In this document: one piece after another, positions 15,021 through 24,687 of the stretch | Numbering within the stretch: position 1 is the stretch's first letter | Layout: each line of letters opens with the position of its first letter | Origin: CAUTUX01 sp963545485 | GTDB lineage: Bacteria; Bacillota; Clostridia; Christensenellales; CAG-917 | DNA: 64,000 nucleotides | Assembly (NCBI GenBank): GCA_963545485.1 | Contig: CAUUJG010000006.1 | Span: 1 to 64,000, forward strand | Reading direction: 5' to 3' | Translations under genes and position numbers: made by a program | Notes under the pieces: generated by a model | The model's database searches: none | What the model saw: only the letters and a program-made list of their open reading frames with translations | Told to the model about the DNA's origin: nothing

Positions 15021-15560
15021 ATGTTGAATATCCAAAAACGAATTAAGCTTATCGTCGCAACTGGTCTTATGACCACTTTTGTTTTTATTACAACTGTCCT
15101 CGGCATTCATATTGGACCAAGTTATTTTAATTTAGGCGATTCAGTTATATATATAGCTTCTGCCATTCTAGGTCCTATTGGTGGTGCTTTTGCTGGAGGT
15201 ATCGGTTCATGTTTCGCAGATTTATACGTATATCCACTAACTGCTCCTTACACACTGTTTATTAAAGCCTTTGAAGGTTTATTTGTCGGAATCGCTTTCA
15301 GCATTTCTAAAAGACTCCTTAAAAAGAATCAACTTCTATCAACTTTAGTTCAAGTCATAGGGCTTTTTGTGGGAGCAACAATAATGGTTGCTGGTTACTT
15401 TTTCGCAAAATGGTTTTTCTATGGTAGATATGAAACTGCACTAATATCTTTAACCGTCACCAATATTCCACAAGCTGTTATATCTATCACAATTGCCTGT
15501 GTACTTCTATATGGAAAGAAGTTGCTAAAACTATTAAATCCTAGCCTTCAATTTCTTTAA
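15021..15560 (+). CDS. ECF transporter S component (riboflavin-type family)
   Basis: A 179-aa, highly hydrophobic protein with about five to six membrane helices. FNLGDSVIYIASAILGPIGG followed by an AGGIGS motif and a LADLYxYPLTAP-like segment match the PF07155 ECF S-component family, which binds a vitamin-type substrate and works with shared EcfA/EcfT subunits encoded elsewhere. The start is the ATG at 15021, preceded by GGAG at 7-base spacing; an upstream in-frame ATG at 14991 has no binding site and lies in the leader. The riboswitch-like leader suggests a flavin-related substrate, but the aptamer is divergent. Its 3' end overlaps the convergent ATPase gene by 27 bp. Confidence 0.85.
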   Translation: MLNIQKRIKLIVATGLMTTFVFITTVLGIHIGPSYFNLGDSVIYIASAILGPIGGAFAGGIGSCFADLYVYPLTAPYTLFIKAFEGLFVGIAFSISKRLLKKNQLLSTLVQVIGLFVGATIMVAGYFFAKWFFYGRYETALISLTVTNIPQAVISITIACVLLYGKKLLKLLNPSLQFL

Positions 15561-17933
15561 TTTATTTCCTTTAATACGGAGCAATGACGCCGATATTAAC
15601 ACAACTGTCACAGAAGTGCAGTTATGTATCAAGGCTCCCAATATTGGGTTTATTAATCCGAACATTGCCAAGATTACAGCCACTAAATTTACAGTCATCG
15701 CTACAGCAATATTTGTCTTAATGATATTTAATACTTTCTTAGAATATTTAAGCATATAGGACACTTTTGAAATATCTCCGTCCATAATTGTCATATCTGC
15801 AGAATCTATTGCAGTATCACTTCCTATTCCCGCTACAGCAAAAGAACAGTTTGCTGCTTTCAAGGATGGTGCATCATTTACGCCATCACCAACCATTGCT
15901 GTCTTTCCATCTTTTTGAATCTCATATATCTTATTGAGTTTGTCTTCTGGCAAAAGCTGCGAATACACTTTTAAAATATTTAACTTCTCTCCTGTGAAAC
16001 TTGCACTTTCAGCATTGTCTCCAGTAAGCATTATTGTCGAATATCCCATTTTATTAAGTTCTTCTATTTCTTCAGCAGCATTTGTTTTTAATGTATCCGT
16101 AAAAATTATTATAGCGACTACAACTTTATCTTCTTGCAATACTGTTATTGTTTTTCCTGCTGCTTTTGCAGATCTAATTTCTTGTTCAAACATTTCAGGC
16201 ATTTGCTGACTTGTTTTAGAAATTGAAATCAAATTGTATTCTTTGCCATCATATTTGCACATTATTCCAACGCCTGGAGTTACTTTAATATCATCTGCAG
16301 AAATGCTAACACCTCTAATCTCTTTAGAATATTCTAAAACTGCTTTTGCAAGTGGATGTTCCGATACATCCTCCATACTCTTAACTATTCCTTTATATTT
16401 ATCCTCTTTTGATCTATCAGCAACTATAAATTTTTCAACAGCAATTTTGCCTTCTGTAAGAGTTCCTGTTTTATCAAAACAAATATTTTTAATTCTTGAA
16501 AGTTCTTCCAGCATAGCCCCGGATTTTATAAGCACACCTTTCTTTGCAGCATGTCCCAATCCTGCGGCTATGGCTGTAGGAGTAGCTAAAACAAGAGCAC
16601 ACGGACAAAATACAACTAAAACTGTTATTGCATTTGATACCGCCTGCCAATTGTATTTAATCGCTGAACTACCATGAGATAATACAAATTTCGAAATTAA
16701 ACCTACCAATACTGAAAGCACAAGTACAATTGGAACAATTACTTTAGACCACTTATCGGCAACTCTCGCAATTGGGGCTTTTTTGCCTTCTGCCTCTATT
16801 GTAAGATTAGCCATTTTAGATATAACCATATCTTCTTTCTTTTTTTCAACTACTACTTTAAACACTCCATCCTTGTTAAAAGTTCCACCATATACATGGT
16901 CTCCAACTCCGAGATCCACTGGCAAATATTCTCCAGTCAATGACGACTGATCAATTGATGCATGCCCTTCTATTATTTCTCCATCAACACTTATTTGTTC
17001 ACCCGGTTTAATTAGAACAATATCTCCTTTTTTTATTCTTTCAAGGGGTACCGACACAATCCCGTCACCAATTACAACATTAGCCTTTTGTGGAATCAAT
17101 CCTACCAATCTCTCTATACCAGACCGACATTTTTTTACAGTAATACTTTCAAGAAATTCTCCCAAAAACATAAGGAATGCAATTTCTCCTGCCGCAAAAA
17201 TGTTGCTATGCTGATGTCCTGTCTTAAACAATCCATCCAACTTATTAACATCACCATGCGGTGTTTTATTAACTCCAGTCAATATAAGAATCTCTATAAC
17301 TATAGATCCTAACATCGCAAGCGTAATTAGTAATGGAGTTGTAAGTTTGCCTTTAAATAAATTTTTAAATGCGTTATAAACAATTTTCCAACCGCAAACT
17401 ATCACAGTTACCCATGCTGGATTTACATAGTAAAATGGCAAAAATTTAAATTTCCCCTCTTTTGCCCATGGAAGTACTCCTATAATGAGAAATATCAGTG
17501 ACACCGAAAGTATTGCTATATTCTTTGAAAGTTCTTTTTTCTTTTCTTCTTGAGAAACTTTATAATCTGCTTTCAGATCACAACACGCACATACACCTTC
17601 TTCATAACTTTCTACACTGCAACCACATGCTTTATGTTCCGTCTCATGCTCATGACAACAGCACTCACTTATATCTTCTTTGTTGTCTATATGGCAACTA
17701 CATTTCTTATCTTCCAAATTATTATGACAGCTTTCTTCTGCCGTATGACAAGTGCATTTGCTATTCTGAATTGCTATGATATTTTCATGGCAACAGCACT
17801 TTAATATCTTCTCTTTTTCTTCATGACAACAAAACTCTTGAATATGTGTACAATCTGCATGTTTTATTCCATCAGATTCATGATGACATTTACTTCCTCT
17901 AGCTTTCTTGTCATCTTCATTTATCGTTTTCAT
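15534..17933 (-). CDS. P1B-type heavy-metal ATPase with Cys/His-rich N-terminus
   Basis: A 799-aa metal-exporting ATPase. CPCALVLATPTA is the membrane metal site, DKTGTLTEGK the phosphorylation site, SEHPLAKAV the HP motif, GDGVNDAPSLK the hinge, and TGE the actuator. The last helices carry NLVAV and LIHNCTSVTVVL. Instead of ferredoxin-like GMxCxxC domains, the first 118 residues are hydrophilic with 20 Cys and 12 His, mainly in CCCH, CTCH, CSCH and CCH clusters, then membrane helices begin near residue 140. Coupling by ATGA to a CsoR repressor with copper-type ligands favours Cu(I), though Zn/Cd or another soft metal is possible from the ATPase itself. Confidence 0.93.
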   Translation of the reverse strand: MKTINEDDKKARGSKCHHESDGIKHADCTHIQEFCCHEEKEKILKCCCHENIIAIQNSKCTCHTAEESCHNNLEDKKCSCHIDNKEDISECCCHEHETEHKACGCSVESYEEGVCACCDLKADYKVSQEEKKKELSKNIAILSVSLIFLIIGVLPWAKEGKFKFLPFYYVNPAWVTVIVCGWKIVYNAFKNLFKGKLTTPLLITLAMLGSIVIEILILTGVNKTPHGDVNKLDGLFKTGHQHSNIFAAGEIAFLMFLGEFLESITVKKCRSGIERLVGLIPQKANVVIGDGIVSVPLERIKKGDIVLIKPGEQISVDGEIIEGHASIDQSSLTGEYLPVDLGVGDHVYGGTFNKDGVFKVVVEKKKEDMVISKMANLTIEAEGKKAPIARVADKWSKVIVPIVLVLSVLVGLISKFVLSHGSSAIKYNWQAVSNAITVLVVFCPCALVLATPTAIAAGLGHAAKKGVLIKSGAMLEELSRIKNICFDKTGTLTEGKIAVEKFIVADRSKEDKYKGIVKSMEDVSEHPLAKAVLEYSKEIRGVSISADDIKVTPGVGIMCKYDGKEYNLISISKTSQQMPEMFEQEIRSAKAAGKTITVLQEDKVVVAIIIFTDTLKTNAAEEIEELNKMGYSTIMLTGDNAESASFTGEKLNILKVYSQLLPEDKLNKIYEIQKDGKTAMVGDGVNDAPSLKAANCSFAVAGIGSDTAIDSADMTIMDGDISKVSYMLKYSKKVLNIIKTNIAVAMTVNLVAVILAMFGLINPILGALIHNCTSVTVVLISASLLRIKGNKLKKLKARI

Positions 17934-18247
17934 TTCATGTACCTATCGATAAGTACAACTAGCTCATCAAGTTTTGTAAGATCGCCTGACTGTACAGCAT
18001 TCTTTATACAATGTCCAACGTGATCCATAAATATTTTTTTCTTAACTTTATTCATTGAGCTTTCAACAGCTGTTAATTGTATTAAAACATCTTCACATGA
18101 CCTTTTATCGTCAAGCATTTTTATTACGGCTTCTACATGTCCCTTTATCGTCGCAAGTCTATCAGACACATCCTTACTTACAGTGTCCATTATCGCATCT
18201 GGTGAATCTGTTAAAAAACTTTTATTATCTTTATCCTTTTTGTTCAT
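17930..18247 (-). CDS. csoR: CsoR-family metal-sensing repressor
   Basis: A 105-aa helical repressor of the CsoR/RcnR/FrmR (DUF156) family. The Cu(I) ligand pattern is visible as C51, H76 and C80; the spacing (25 and 4) equals that of B. subtilis CsoR (C45, H70, C74). The conserved RLATIKGHVEAVIKML helix lies near residues 30-44. Compared with relatives it has a 20-residue longer N-terminus. AGGAG sits 8 bases before the ATG. It is first in a two-gene operon with the metal ATPase (4-bp overlap), and a GC-rich CsoR-type operator lies between its promoter and start, giving autoregulation. Confidence 0.93.
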   Translation of the reverse strand: MNKKDKDNKSFLTDSPDAIMDTVSKDVSDRLATIKGHVEAVIKMLDDKRSCEDVLIQLTAVESSMNKVKKKIFMDHVGHCIKNAVQSGDLTKLDELVVLIDRYMK

Positions 18248-18277
18248 TATATTTGCTCCTTTATTGTGTTTACTGTC

Positions 18278-18299
18278 TCACCCCTCTGGGTGGGGGTAT
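18278..18299. promoter_or_regulatory. CsoR operator
   Basis: The minus strand reads TACCCCCACCCAGAGGGGT, with ACCCC/GGGGT arms, closely resembling known CsoR operators (for example ACCCCCAGTGGGGT cores). It is an isolated GC-rich patch just after the csoR -10 element. Confidence 0.75.
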
Positions 18300-18305
18300 A
18301 TATTA

Positions 18306-18333
18306 AGTATAGCAAGTCTCTATACATTGTCAA
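18306..18333 (-). promoter_or_regulatory. csoR-ATPase operon promoter
   Basis: Minus strand TTGACA (18328-18333), 16-base spacer and TATACT (18306-18311). The operator begins 6-8 bases downstream of the -10, so bound repressor would cover the transcription start. Confidence 0.8.
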
Positions 18334-18351
18334 ATAATTACTTTTTAATTT

Positions 18352-19767
18352 CTATGCGTACTTTTCCGGATATTCTGTAAAAATTGCCGCTCTTACTTTT
18401 CTTTCGTATTTGCGTTTCCATCCTTTCGTTAAAACAAATGCAATTGACAATATTGCACTTACAATCCAACCGACCATAAATCCAGCGGCTATTCCGGATA
18501 CTCCATATTTAGGAGCAAAAATATATGAAAATGCTACACGTATTACCAAATCTATAAATGTTGATACAAAGAAATAACCAACTCCGCCAGAACCTCTCAA
18601 TATACAGTCCCCACACATTTTTACTGCAAGAATTATCATTATTGGAGAAACTGGGATTAGTAACATGTTTGCATATTTCCTACTGTCCTTATTCATATTT
18701 TTATTAAAAATATCCATAACTCCATTAGGATCACTTTCAAATATAGTTACGAACACTAACGATATAAAGACAGCCATCCCTATGGTAACCCAAAACCCCT
18801 TTTTAATTCTTTTATATTCGCCAACAGCAATATTCTGAGCTGTAAAGTTTGATAATCCATTCGCTCCTTGGAATATGCACATTACTGCCAAACCTATCAA
18901 GCGACCTGAAATGGTATACCCTGCAGTTGTATTTATTATTTTTTGAGCTCGATCAGGGTCTCCCTTATAAAGTTTGAATAAAACATTTTGAATTAATAAT
19001 GCACCTATGAAGATCGACATCTGCTGGAGCATGATAGGTATTGATATCTTTACCGTAGATAAAACATTTTTGAAACTAAACTTTTTATATGGCTCACTTT
19101 CCATTTTTTTCAGATGCACAAAAATTATAGACATCGCCAATATACATGCAATCATTTCAGATATCACTGTCGCCCATGCTGCACCTGCAATTCCCCATTT
19201 CAATACCATAACAAAAACATAATCAAGTATAATGTTCACAATTGTTGATATTATGAGAAATAAAAGTGGCAACCTAGTATTCCCCAATGCCTGATATACA
19301 CCGACAACGACATTATATAAAAAAGCTCCAACAGTACCAGCTCCAATAACTATGAGCTGATATTCGTTAGCCATTTTAAATAGCCCTCTCTCTGTCGGTG
19401 TGCCTATTGCTCTCAACAAAGGTGCACTGATCCCAACTCCTATTGCAGTTGTAACAACTGACAAAACTGACGCTGTTATCATTGTAGTAAATATTGCTGT
19501 CTTTAACTTTCCTATTTCTTTTTTTGCAAAAAGTTGTGCCAAGATAATTGAGCTACCGACACAGTATCCTATCGCCACAGACATCGTAATCATAACTAAT
19601 GGAAAAGATGCTCCTATTGCCGCTAGCCCTATTTCCCCGACCGCCTGTCCAATAAATATTGTATCTATCATGCCATATAATTGTTGAAATATAACACTTA
19701 TAAGCATCGGAAGGCTAAAGAAAAATAATGTTTTAAATATCTTGCCCTTTGTTAAATCTGTTGTCAT
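18352..19767 (-). CDS. MATE family efflux transporter
   Basis: A 471-aa, 12-helix multidrug/toxin antiporter of the MATE family (MatE domains twice, about residues 15-175 and 240-405). PMLISVIFQQLYGMIDTIFIG in helix 1 with its family Asp and GASFPLVMI are characteristic; a central loop includes GLSNFTAQN. Substrate is unknown; Na+ or H+ driven. It lies 12 bp downstream of secA on the same strand and is likely cotranscribed with it, but has no clear binding site (nearest GGGAA is over 20 bases away). The following gene, csoR, has its own promoter. Confidence 0.92.
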   Translation of the reverse strand: MTTDLTKGKIFKTLFFFSLPMLISVIFQQLYGMIDTIFIGQAVGEIGLAAIGASFPLVMITMSVAIGYCVGSSIILAQLFAKKEIGKLKTAIFTTMITASVLSVVTTAIGVGISAPLLRAIGTPTERGLFKMANEYQLIVIGAGTVGAFLYNVVVGVYQALGNTRLPLLFLIISTIVNIILDYVFVMVLKWGIAGAAWATVISEMIACILAMSIIFVHLKKMESEPYKKFSFKNVLSTVKISIPIMLQQMSIFIGALLIQNVLFKLYKGDPDRAQKIINTTAGYTISGRLIGLAVMCIFQGANGLSNFTAQNIAVGEYKRIKKGFWVTIGMAVFISLVFVTIFESDPNGVMDIFNKNMNKDSRKYANMLLIPVSPIMIILAVKMCGDCILRGSGGVGYFFVSTFIDLVIRVAFSYIFAPKYGVSGIAAGFMVGWIVSAILSIAFVLTKGWKRKYERKVRAAIFTEYPEKYA

Positions 19768-19779
19768 ATATTTATTATG

Positions 19780-22446
19780 CTAGCTGTTTTTCCCGCAACA
19801 GTTCTTATATTTTTTCCCGCTACCGCATGGACATGGATCGTTACGTCCAACTTTTTCCATTCTCGTTTGCTCTCCGGAAATCGCTGCCTCTCGTCCAACT
19901 ACAACTTCTCCTTCTTCATTTTTATATACTTCAAGTTTCAATAGTACACTTGCCGTCTCTTTATGTATTCTTTCTGACATATCTTCAAAAAGTCCCCAAG
20001 CTTCACGCTGGAATTCAATTAATGGATCTCTCTGTCCATACCCTCTTAAAAATATTCCATTCTTTAATTCAGATGCCACATCTATATGATCAATCCATTG
20101 ACGATCAACTACATTTAACAAAACAGTTCTCTCAATATCTGAAAAATCAAAATCCAATTCTTTTGCTTTCGCAATTTTCTCTTCATATAATTCAACTGCC
20201 TTTGCAGCGACTAATTTGCCAAGTTTCTTCACATCATAACAACTAGCAATATCTTCATTCATGTAGTTAGTACCATTTGGTAACAAAGAGATTTCAAGAC
20301 CTCTATTAAACTCTTCGTAATCCCACTTCTGATAATCAACCTTATAATTCGCATGCAAACTTACTACATAATGAGCAAGATCATCCACCATCTTTAAAAT
20401 TTGTTCATGAACATTAATACCTTCAAGTACTTGATTCCTTTCTTTATATATTATTTCACGCTGGACATTCATTACATCGTCATAACTCAACACTTGTTTC
20501 CTTATAGAATAATTTTGTCCTTCCGACATCTTCTGTGCTCGCTCAATCTGCTTCGCTACCATCTTGTTTGTTATTGGAATTTCATCCTCTCCCTCCGCCG
20601 GAACGAGATTTAAAACCTCCATTATTTTTTTAATTCTTTCTCCTCCGAATATTCTTGCGACATCATCATCAAGAGAAATATAAAATTTTGTTGAACCTAC
20701 ATCTCCTTGACGCCCAGCTCTTCCTCGCAACTGATTATCTATTCTTCTACTTTCATGTCTTTCAGTACCGATGATTCTCAAACCGCCAGCTTCAATAACT
20801 CGACTTTTTTCTTCGTCACATTCTCTTTTAAAATCATTATAAAGTCGTTGATATTCTTCTTTTGCTTTCTTTACTTTTTCATCTGTATATTCGTACGGAG
20901 AAGTAGCCATTTCTATTGTATCCAAATCAAATCCATCTTTTTCAAGCTGCTGTTTTGCTTTATAGTCTGCATTACCTCCAAGCATAATATCTGTACCACG
21001 ACCAGCCATATTTGTTGCTATTGTAACAGCCCCTTCACGCCCTGCTTGTGCAACAATTGATGATTCCTCTTTATGATTTTTAGCGTTTAATACTACATGG
21101 GGTATTCCCACTCTATTTAATTTTCTTGAATATTCTTCCGATCTTTCAACACTTACTGTACCTACAAGTACTGGCTGTCCCTTTTCATGACAACTTTGTA
21201 TATCTTCAATAACCGACTTAATTTTGCCTTCTTCACTATAATATATAGAGTCTACTTCATCTCTTCTTTGAGATGGTTTATTTGGTGGAATTATAACTAC
21301 ATCTAGTGAATAAATCGTTTTAAACTCATCTTCTTCTGTTTTGGCAGTACCTGTCATTCCACTTAATTTCTTATACATTCTAAATAAATTTTGGAACGTA
21401 ATAGTTGCCATAGTTCTGTTCTCTGCTCTTATCTGTACCTTTTCTTTTGCTTCAATTGCCTGATGCAAGCCATCCGAATATCTTCTTCCGACCATTACAC
21501 GACCGGTGAATTCATCAACGATCAATACTTCACCTTCTGAAACGATGTAATCTTTGTCTCTTTTCATCATGTGTCTGGCTCTTAATGCCTGCTGTATATG
21601 ATGATAAAGCGTAGTATTTTCTATATCTGTTAGATTATCAACTTTGAAAAAACTTTCTGCCTTAGCTATACCTTCATCTGTTAGCATTATTGTCTTATCT
21701 TTTTCATCTATTACGAAATCTTCCGGTTTTGTTGATTTTGCAAATGCATCTGCTACCTTATAAATATTGCTAGACTTTTCACCTTGACCAGATATAATCA
21801 ACGGAGTTCTTGCCTCATCAATTAATATCGAGTCAATTTCATCGATAATTGCAAAGTTCAAGCCTCTTATGTTCTTCTCTTCTTTCTCAGTTGCCATGTT
21901 ATCTATGAGAAAATCAAATCCAAGCTGACTGTTTGTACAATATGTGATATCACAATTGTACATTTCTTTTTTATCTTCCTGTCTTGTAGTTGAAACTATT
22001 ACCCCAACTGACAGACCAAGGAATTTATACAGTTTTCCCATCCATGCCGCATCTCTAGCAGCCAAATAATCGTTAACTGTAACAACATGAACACCCTCAC
22101 CAGCAATCGCATTTAAATATACGGGCAATGTCGCTACAAGTGTTTTACCTTCACCTGTCCCCATCTCAGCTATTCTTCCTTGATGTATTGCAATACCACC
22201 CATGAGCTGTACGAAGAAATGTTCCATATTTAATATTCTCTTACTAGCTTCACGTACTGTGGCAAATGCCTCCACAAGCAAAGCGTTAAGACTTTCTCCA
22301 TTTTTATATCTTTCTTTAAATTCTTGAGTTTTTGCGACAAGCTGTTCGTTTGAAAGTTTTGAATACTCTTCCTTCAACCCTTCAATTTTCAGTGCTATCT
22401 TTTTCAATCTTTTAACTTTATATTTATTACCATCAAATATCGACAT
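19780..22446 (-). CDS. secA: Preprotein translocase ATPase SecA
   Basis: The 888-aa motor drives unfolded preproteins through SecYEG. AEMGTGEGKTLVATLP near residue 100 is Walker A, FAIIDEIDSILIDEARTPL contains the DEAD-like Walker B, and TNMAGRGTDIMLGGN and GLRIIGTERHESRRIDNQLRGRAGRQGD are helicase motifs V and VI of the second nucleotide fold. The C-terminal zinc SEC-C motif NDPCPCGSGKKYKNCCG is intact and sits right at the end. Length is normal. It follows recD2 by 8 bp and precedes the MATE gene. Confidence 0.98.
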   Translation of the reverse strand: MSIFDGNKYKVKRLKKIALKIEGLKEEYSKLSNEQLVAKTQEFKERYKNGESLNALLVEAFATVREASKRILNMEHFFVQLMGGIAIHQGRIAEMGTGEGKTLVATLPVYLNAIAGEGVHVVTVNDYLAARDAAWMGKLYKFLGLSVGVIVSTTRQEDKKEMYNCDITYCTNSQLGFDFLIDNMATEKEEKNIRGLNFAIIDEIDSILIDEARTPLIISGQGEKSSNIYKVADAFAKSTKPEDFVIDEKDKTIMLTDEGIAKAESFFKVDNLTDIENTTLYHHIQQALRARHMMKRDKDYIVSEGEVLIVDEFTGRVMVGRRYSDGLHQAIEAKEKVQIRAENRTMATITFQNLFRMYKKLSGMTGTAKTEEDEFKTIYSLDVVIIPPNKPSQRRDEVDSIYYSEEGKIKSVIEDIQSCHEKGQPVLVGTVSVERSEEYSRKLNRVGIPHVVLNAKNHKEESSIVAQAGREGAVTIATNMAGRGTDIMLGGNADYKAKQQLEKDGFDLDTIEMATSPYEYTDEKVKKAKEEYQRLYNDFKRECDEEKSRVIEAGGLRIIGTERHESRRIDNQLRGRAGRQGDVGSTKFYISLDDDVARIFGGERIKKIMEVLNLVPAEGEDEIPITNKMVAKQIERAQKMSEGQNYSIRKQVLSYDDVMNVQREIIYKERNQVLEGINVHEQILKMVDDLAHYVVSLHANYKVDYQKWDYEEFNRGLEISLLPNGTNYMNEDIASCYDVKKLGKLVAAKAVELYEEKIAKAKELDFDFSDIERTVLLNVVDRQWIDHIDVASELKNGIFLRGYGQRDPLIEFQREAWGLFEDMSERIHKETASVLLKLEVYKNEEGEVVVGREAAISGEQTRMEKVGRNDPCPCGSGKKYKNCCGKNS

Positions 22447-22454
22447 TTTTACCT

Positions 22455-24656
22455 CTAACTTATTTGTCCTCTTATCAATTCTTTTAATAATGTATTTCTT
22501 TCTTCATGATGATAATCGTTTATCATCATTGCTATTGTTTTTTTTGTACTTATTATTACAACATTTTTTTTTGCCCTGGTGACTGCCGTATATAGCATAT
22601 TCCTTGTTAGTCCATACCCCTTTGCAAGAGCAATTACCAATGTATCAAATTCACTACCCTGTGATTTGTGTATTGTTGTCGCATATGCTAAAGAAAAATC
22701 ATAAAGCGTTTCATCTCTATATTTTATAAGCCTATCATCAAATCTTATATCTATTGTCCTATTCTTAGAGTCAACACTTTCTATAAATCCCATATCACCA
22801 TTATATATTCCATCCGACTTTTCTACACCAACCTCTTCCGGTTGATAATTATTCACCATCTGCATTACTTTGTCACCTGGTCTATAATATATGCCTCCGA
22901 CATCCAGTCCATTGCTAAATTCTCTATCTGGATTAATGATATCCCGTAAAAGTATGTTTAAATTTTCAGTGCCCGCATATCTTTTTTTTGTTGCTGATAA
23001 AACTTGAATATCTTTTGGATCTATTGAAAAGTTTTCCGGCAAACGCTTTGTAACGAGATTCACAACTACATCCGCAATTTCTCCTTCATTTTCTTTTTCA
23101 ACAAAATAGAAACCACTATCATGTTCGTTATTTAAATTAGGCATTTTACCTTCATTTATAAGATGTGCATTTTCAGCAATTTTATTTCCATCTGACTGTC
23201 TATATATATGCGTAAGATATGCTGTTTTAATTTTTCCGCATTCAATTAGATCTGCAAGAACATTCCCGCAACCTACCGACTGAAGTTGGTCTTTGTCTCC
23301 CACAAGAATAAGTCTTGTTCCTATCTTAACAGCCTTTAATAATGAGTTGAAAATATATTCATCTGTCATAGACATTTCATCAACAATTACTACATCCGCA
23401 TCTATTGGATTATTTTCATCTCTCGAAAACTGAGAACCACTATCGTTTTTCCATTTATATTCTAACAGTCTATGAATCGTCTTGGCTTCCACGCCGCTAG
23501 CCTCTTCCATCCTCTTTGCCGCTCTACCTGTTGGAGCACATAATGCAACTTTTTTTCTCAAATTTTTAAAAATTGTAATAATACATTTAATTATTGTAGT
23601 CTTCCCAACTCCAGGACCTCCAGTTATAATTACAATTCCATTTTCTATAGCACTTCGGATTGCCTCTTTTTGACTTTCGTGAAAAGTTACTTTATATGTA
23701 TTTTCATACAACTCTATTTCATGATCTAAATCTATTTGAACTTGTTCTTGTCTCAACATCAATTTATTTATATTTTCTGCAATTTTTCTTTCTACAAAAT
23801 AATTAATCATGAGCATATATATTTTTTCATTATTTTTTTTAAATGAAAAAATCTGTCCATTTTGCAAAAGTTTTTCAACTCTTTCTTTAATCTTATCTTC
23901 CACCTCACATTCTGCAATGCTCTCATTCTTCATGTTTTCACGAGCGATGATGAATAAATCTTTTTCTTTAATATATGTATGCGAACCAGACGAACAATAA
24001 TTTTCAATAGTATATAAAATTCCTGCCTCTATTCTTGAATCACTTAATAATGGAATTCCTAAAACCATCGCAATTGCATCAGCCCTTTTAAAGCCTACTC
24101 TGTCTATTTTGCCTATTAGACGATATGGATCAGCTTTTATAATATTTACGGAAGATGCTCCGAAAGCTTCATATATTTTGTAAATCATACGATTTGTTAT
24201 TCCCAAAGGATTTAACAACATAATTAAATCTCGCATTTCATAAATTTCTTTATATGAATTTGCTATAAGATTGGCTTTCCCATGACTAATCCCACTTACC
24301 TGAATTAATTCCATCGGATTAGACAGTACATCTACCGACCTATCACCAAACTTCTCAACTATTTTTACTGCTGTTGCTGGACCAATCCCAGGAATTGCAC
24401 CACTAGATAAAAAACTAACAAGATCATCAGATGTAGTTGGTAAAATTTCTTTAATTACGGAAGCTTTAAATGTTTCTCCGTACTTATCTTTCTTAAATTC
24501 GCCTTCCACTTCAACTCTCATGCCGACTCTAATTTTCATAATCTCACCGGCAACTTTAATCTGTTTTTGGCTTTCATCATCAGCTAAACAAAATACTTTA
24601 AAATTATTCTGTCCCTTGTCATAAATAATATAAGTTATTTCGCCAGATTTCTTCAT
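22455..24656 (-). CDS. recD2: RecD2-type ATP-dependent DNA helicase
   Basis: A 733-aa 5'-3' superfamily 1B helicase of the RecD2 type that acts without RecBC. An N-terminal OB-like domain and helix-hairpin-helix repeats (GAIPGIGPATAVKIVEKFG near residue 90-108, VSGISHGKANLI) precede Walker A GGPGVGKTTII (around 345), VDEMSMTD, VGDKDQLQSVG and the C-terminal AYATTIHKSQGSEFD and YTAVTRAKK motifs. Its ATG lies 11 bases after the stem of the metK terminator with no visible Shine-Dalgarno, so expression relies on readthrough or another start. It is followed by secA. Confidence 0.95.
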   Translation of the reverse strand: MKKSGEITYIIYDKGQNNFKVFCLADDESQKQIKVAGEIMKIRVGMRVEVEGEFKKDKYGETFKASVIKEILPTTSDDLVSFLSSGAIPGIGPATAVKIVEKFGDRSVDVLSNPMELIQVSGISHGKANLIANSYKEIYEMRDLIMLLNPLGITNRMIYKIYEAFGASSVNIIKADPYRLIGKIDRVGFKRADAIAMVLGIPLLSDSRIEAGILYTIENYCSSGSHTYIKEKDLFIIARENMKNESIAECEVEDKIKERVEKLLQNGQIFSFKKNNEKIYMLMINYFVERKIAENINKLMLRQEQVQIDLDHEIELYENTYKVTFHESQKEAIRSAIENGIVIITGGPGVGKTTIIKCIITIFKNLRKKVALCAPTGRAAKRMEEASGVEAKTIHRLLEYKWKNDSGSQFSRDENNPIDADVVIVDEMSMTDEYIFNSLLKAVKIGTRLILVGDKDQLQSVGCGNVLADLIECGKIKTAYLTHIYRQSDGNKIAENAHLINEGKMPNLNNEHDSGFYFVEKENEGEIADVVVNLVTKRLPENFSIDPKDIQVLSATKKRYAGTENLNILLRDIINPDREFSNGLDVGGIYYRPGDKVMQMVNNYQPEEVGVEKSDGIYNGDMGFIESVDSKNRTIDIRFDDRLIKYRDETLYDFSLAYATTIHKSQGSEFDTLVIALAKGYGLTRNMLYTAVTRAKKNVVIISTKKTIAMMINDYHHEERNTLLKELIRGQIS

Positions 24657-24657
24657 A

Positions 24658-24687
24658 ATAAAAAACAGACAAGGTTTTACCTTGTCT
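24658..24687 (-). terminator. Intrinsic terminator after metK
   Basis: Minus strand AGACAAGG-TAAAA-CCTTGTCT is a perfect 8-bp stem, followed by G and a run of six T. The metK stop codon TAA is in the loop. It separates rpoB-rpoC-metK from recD2-secA-MATE but lies within a few bases of the recD2 start. Confidence 0.85.
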
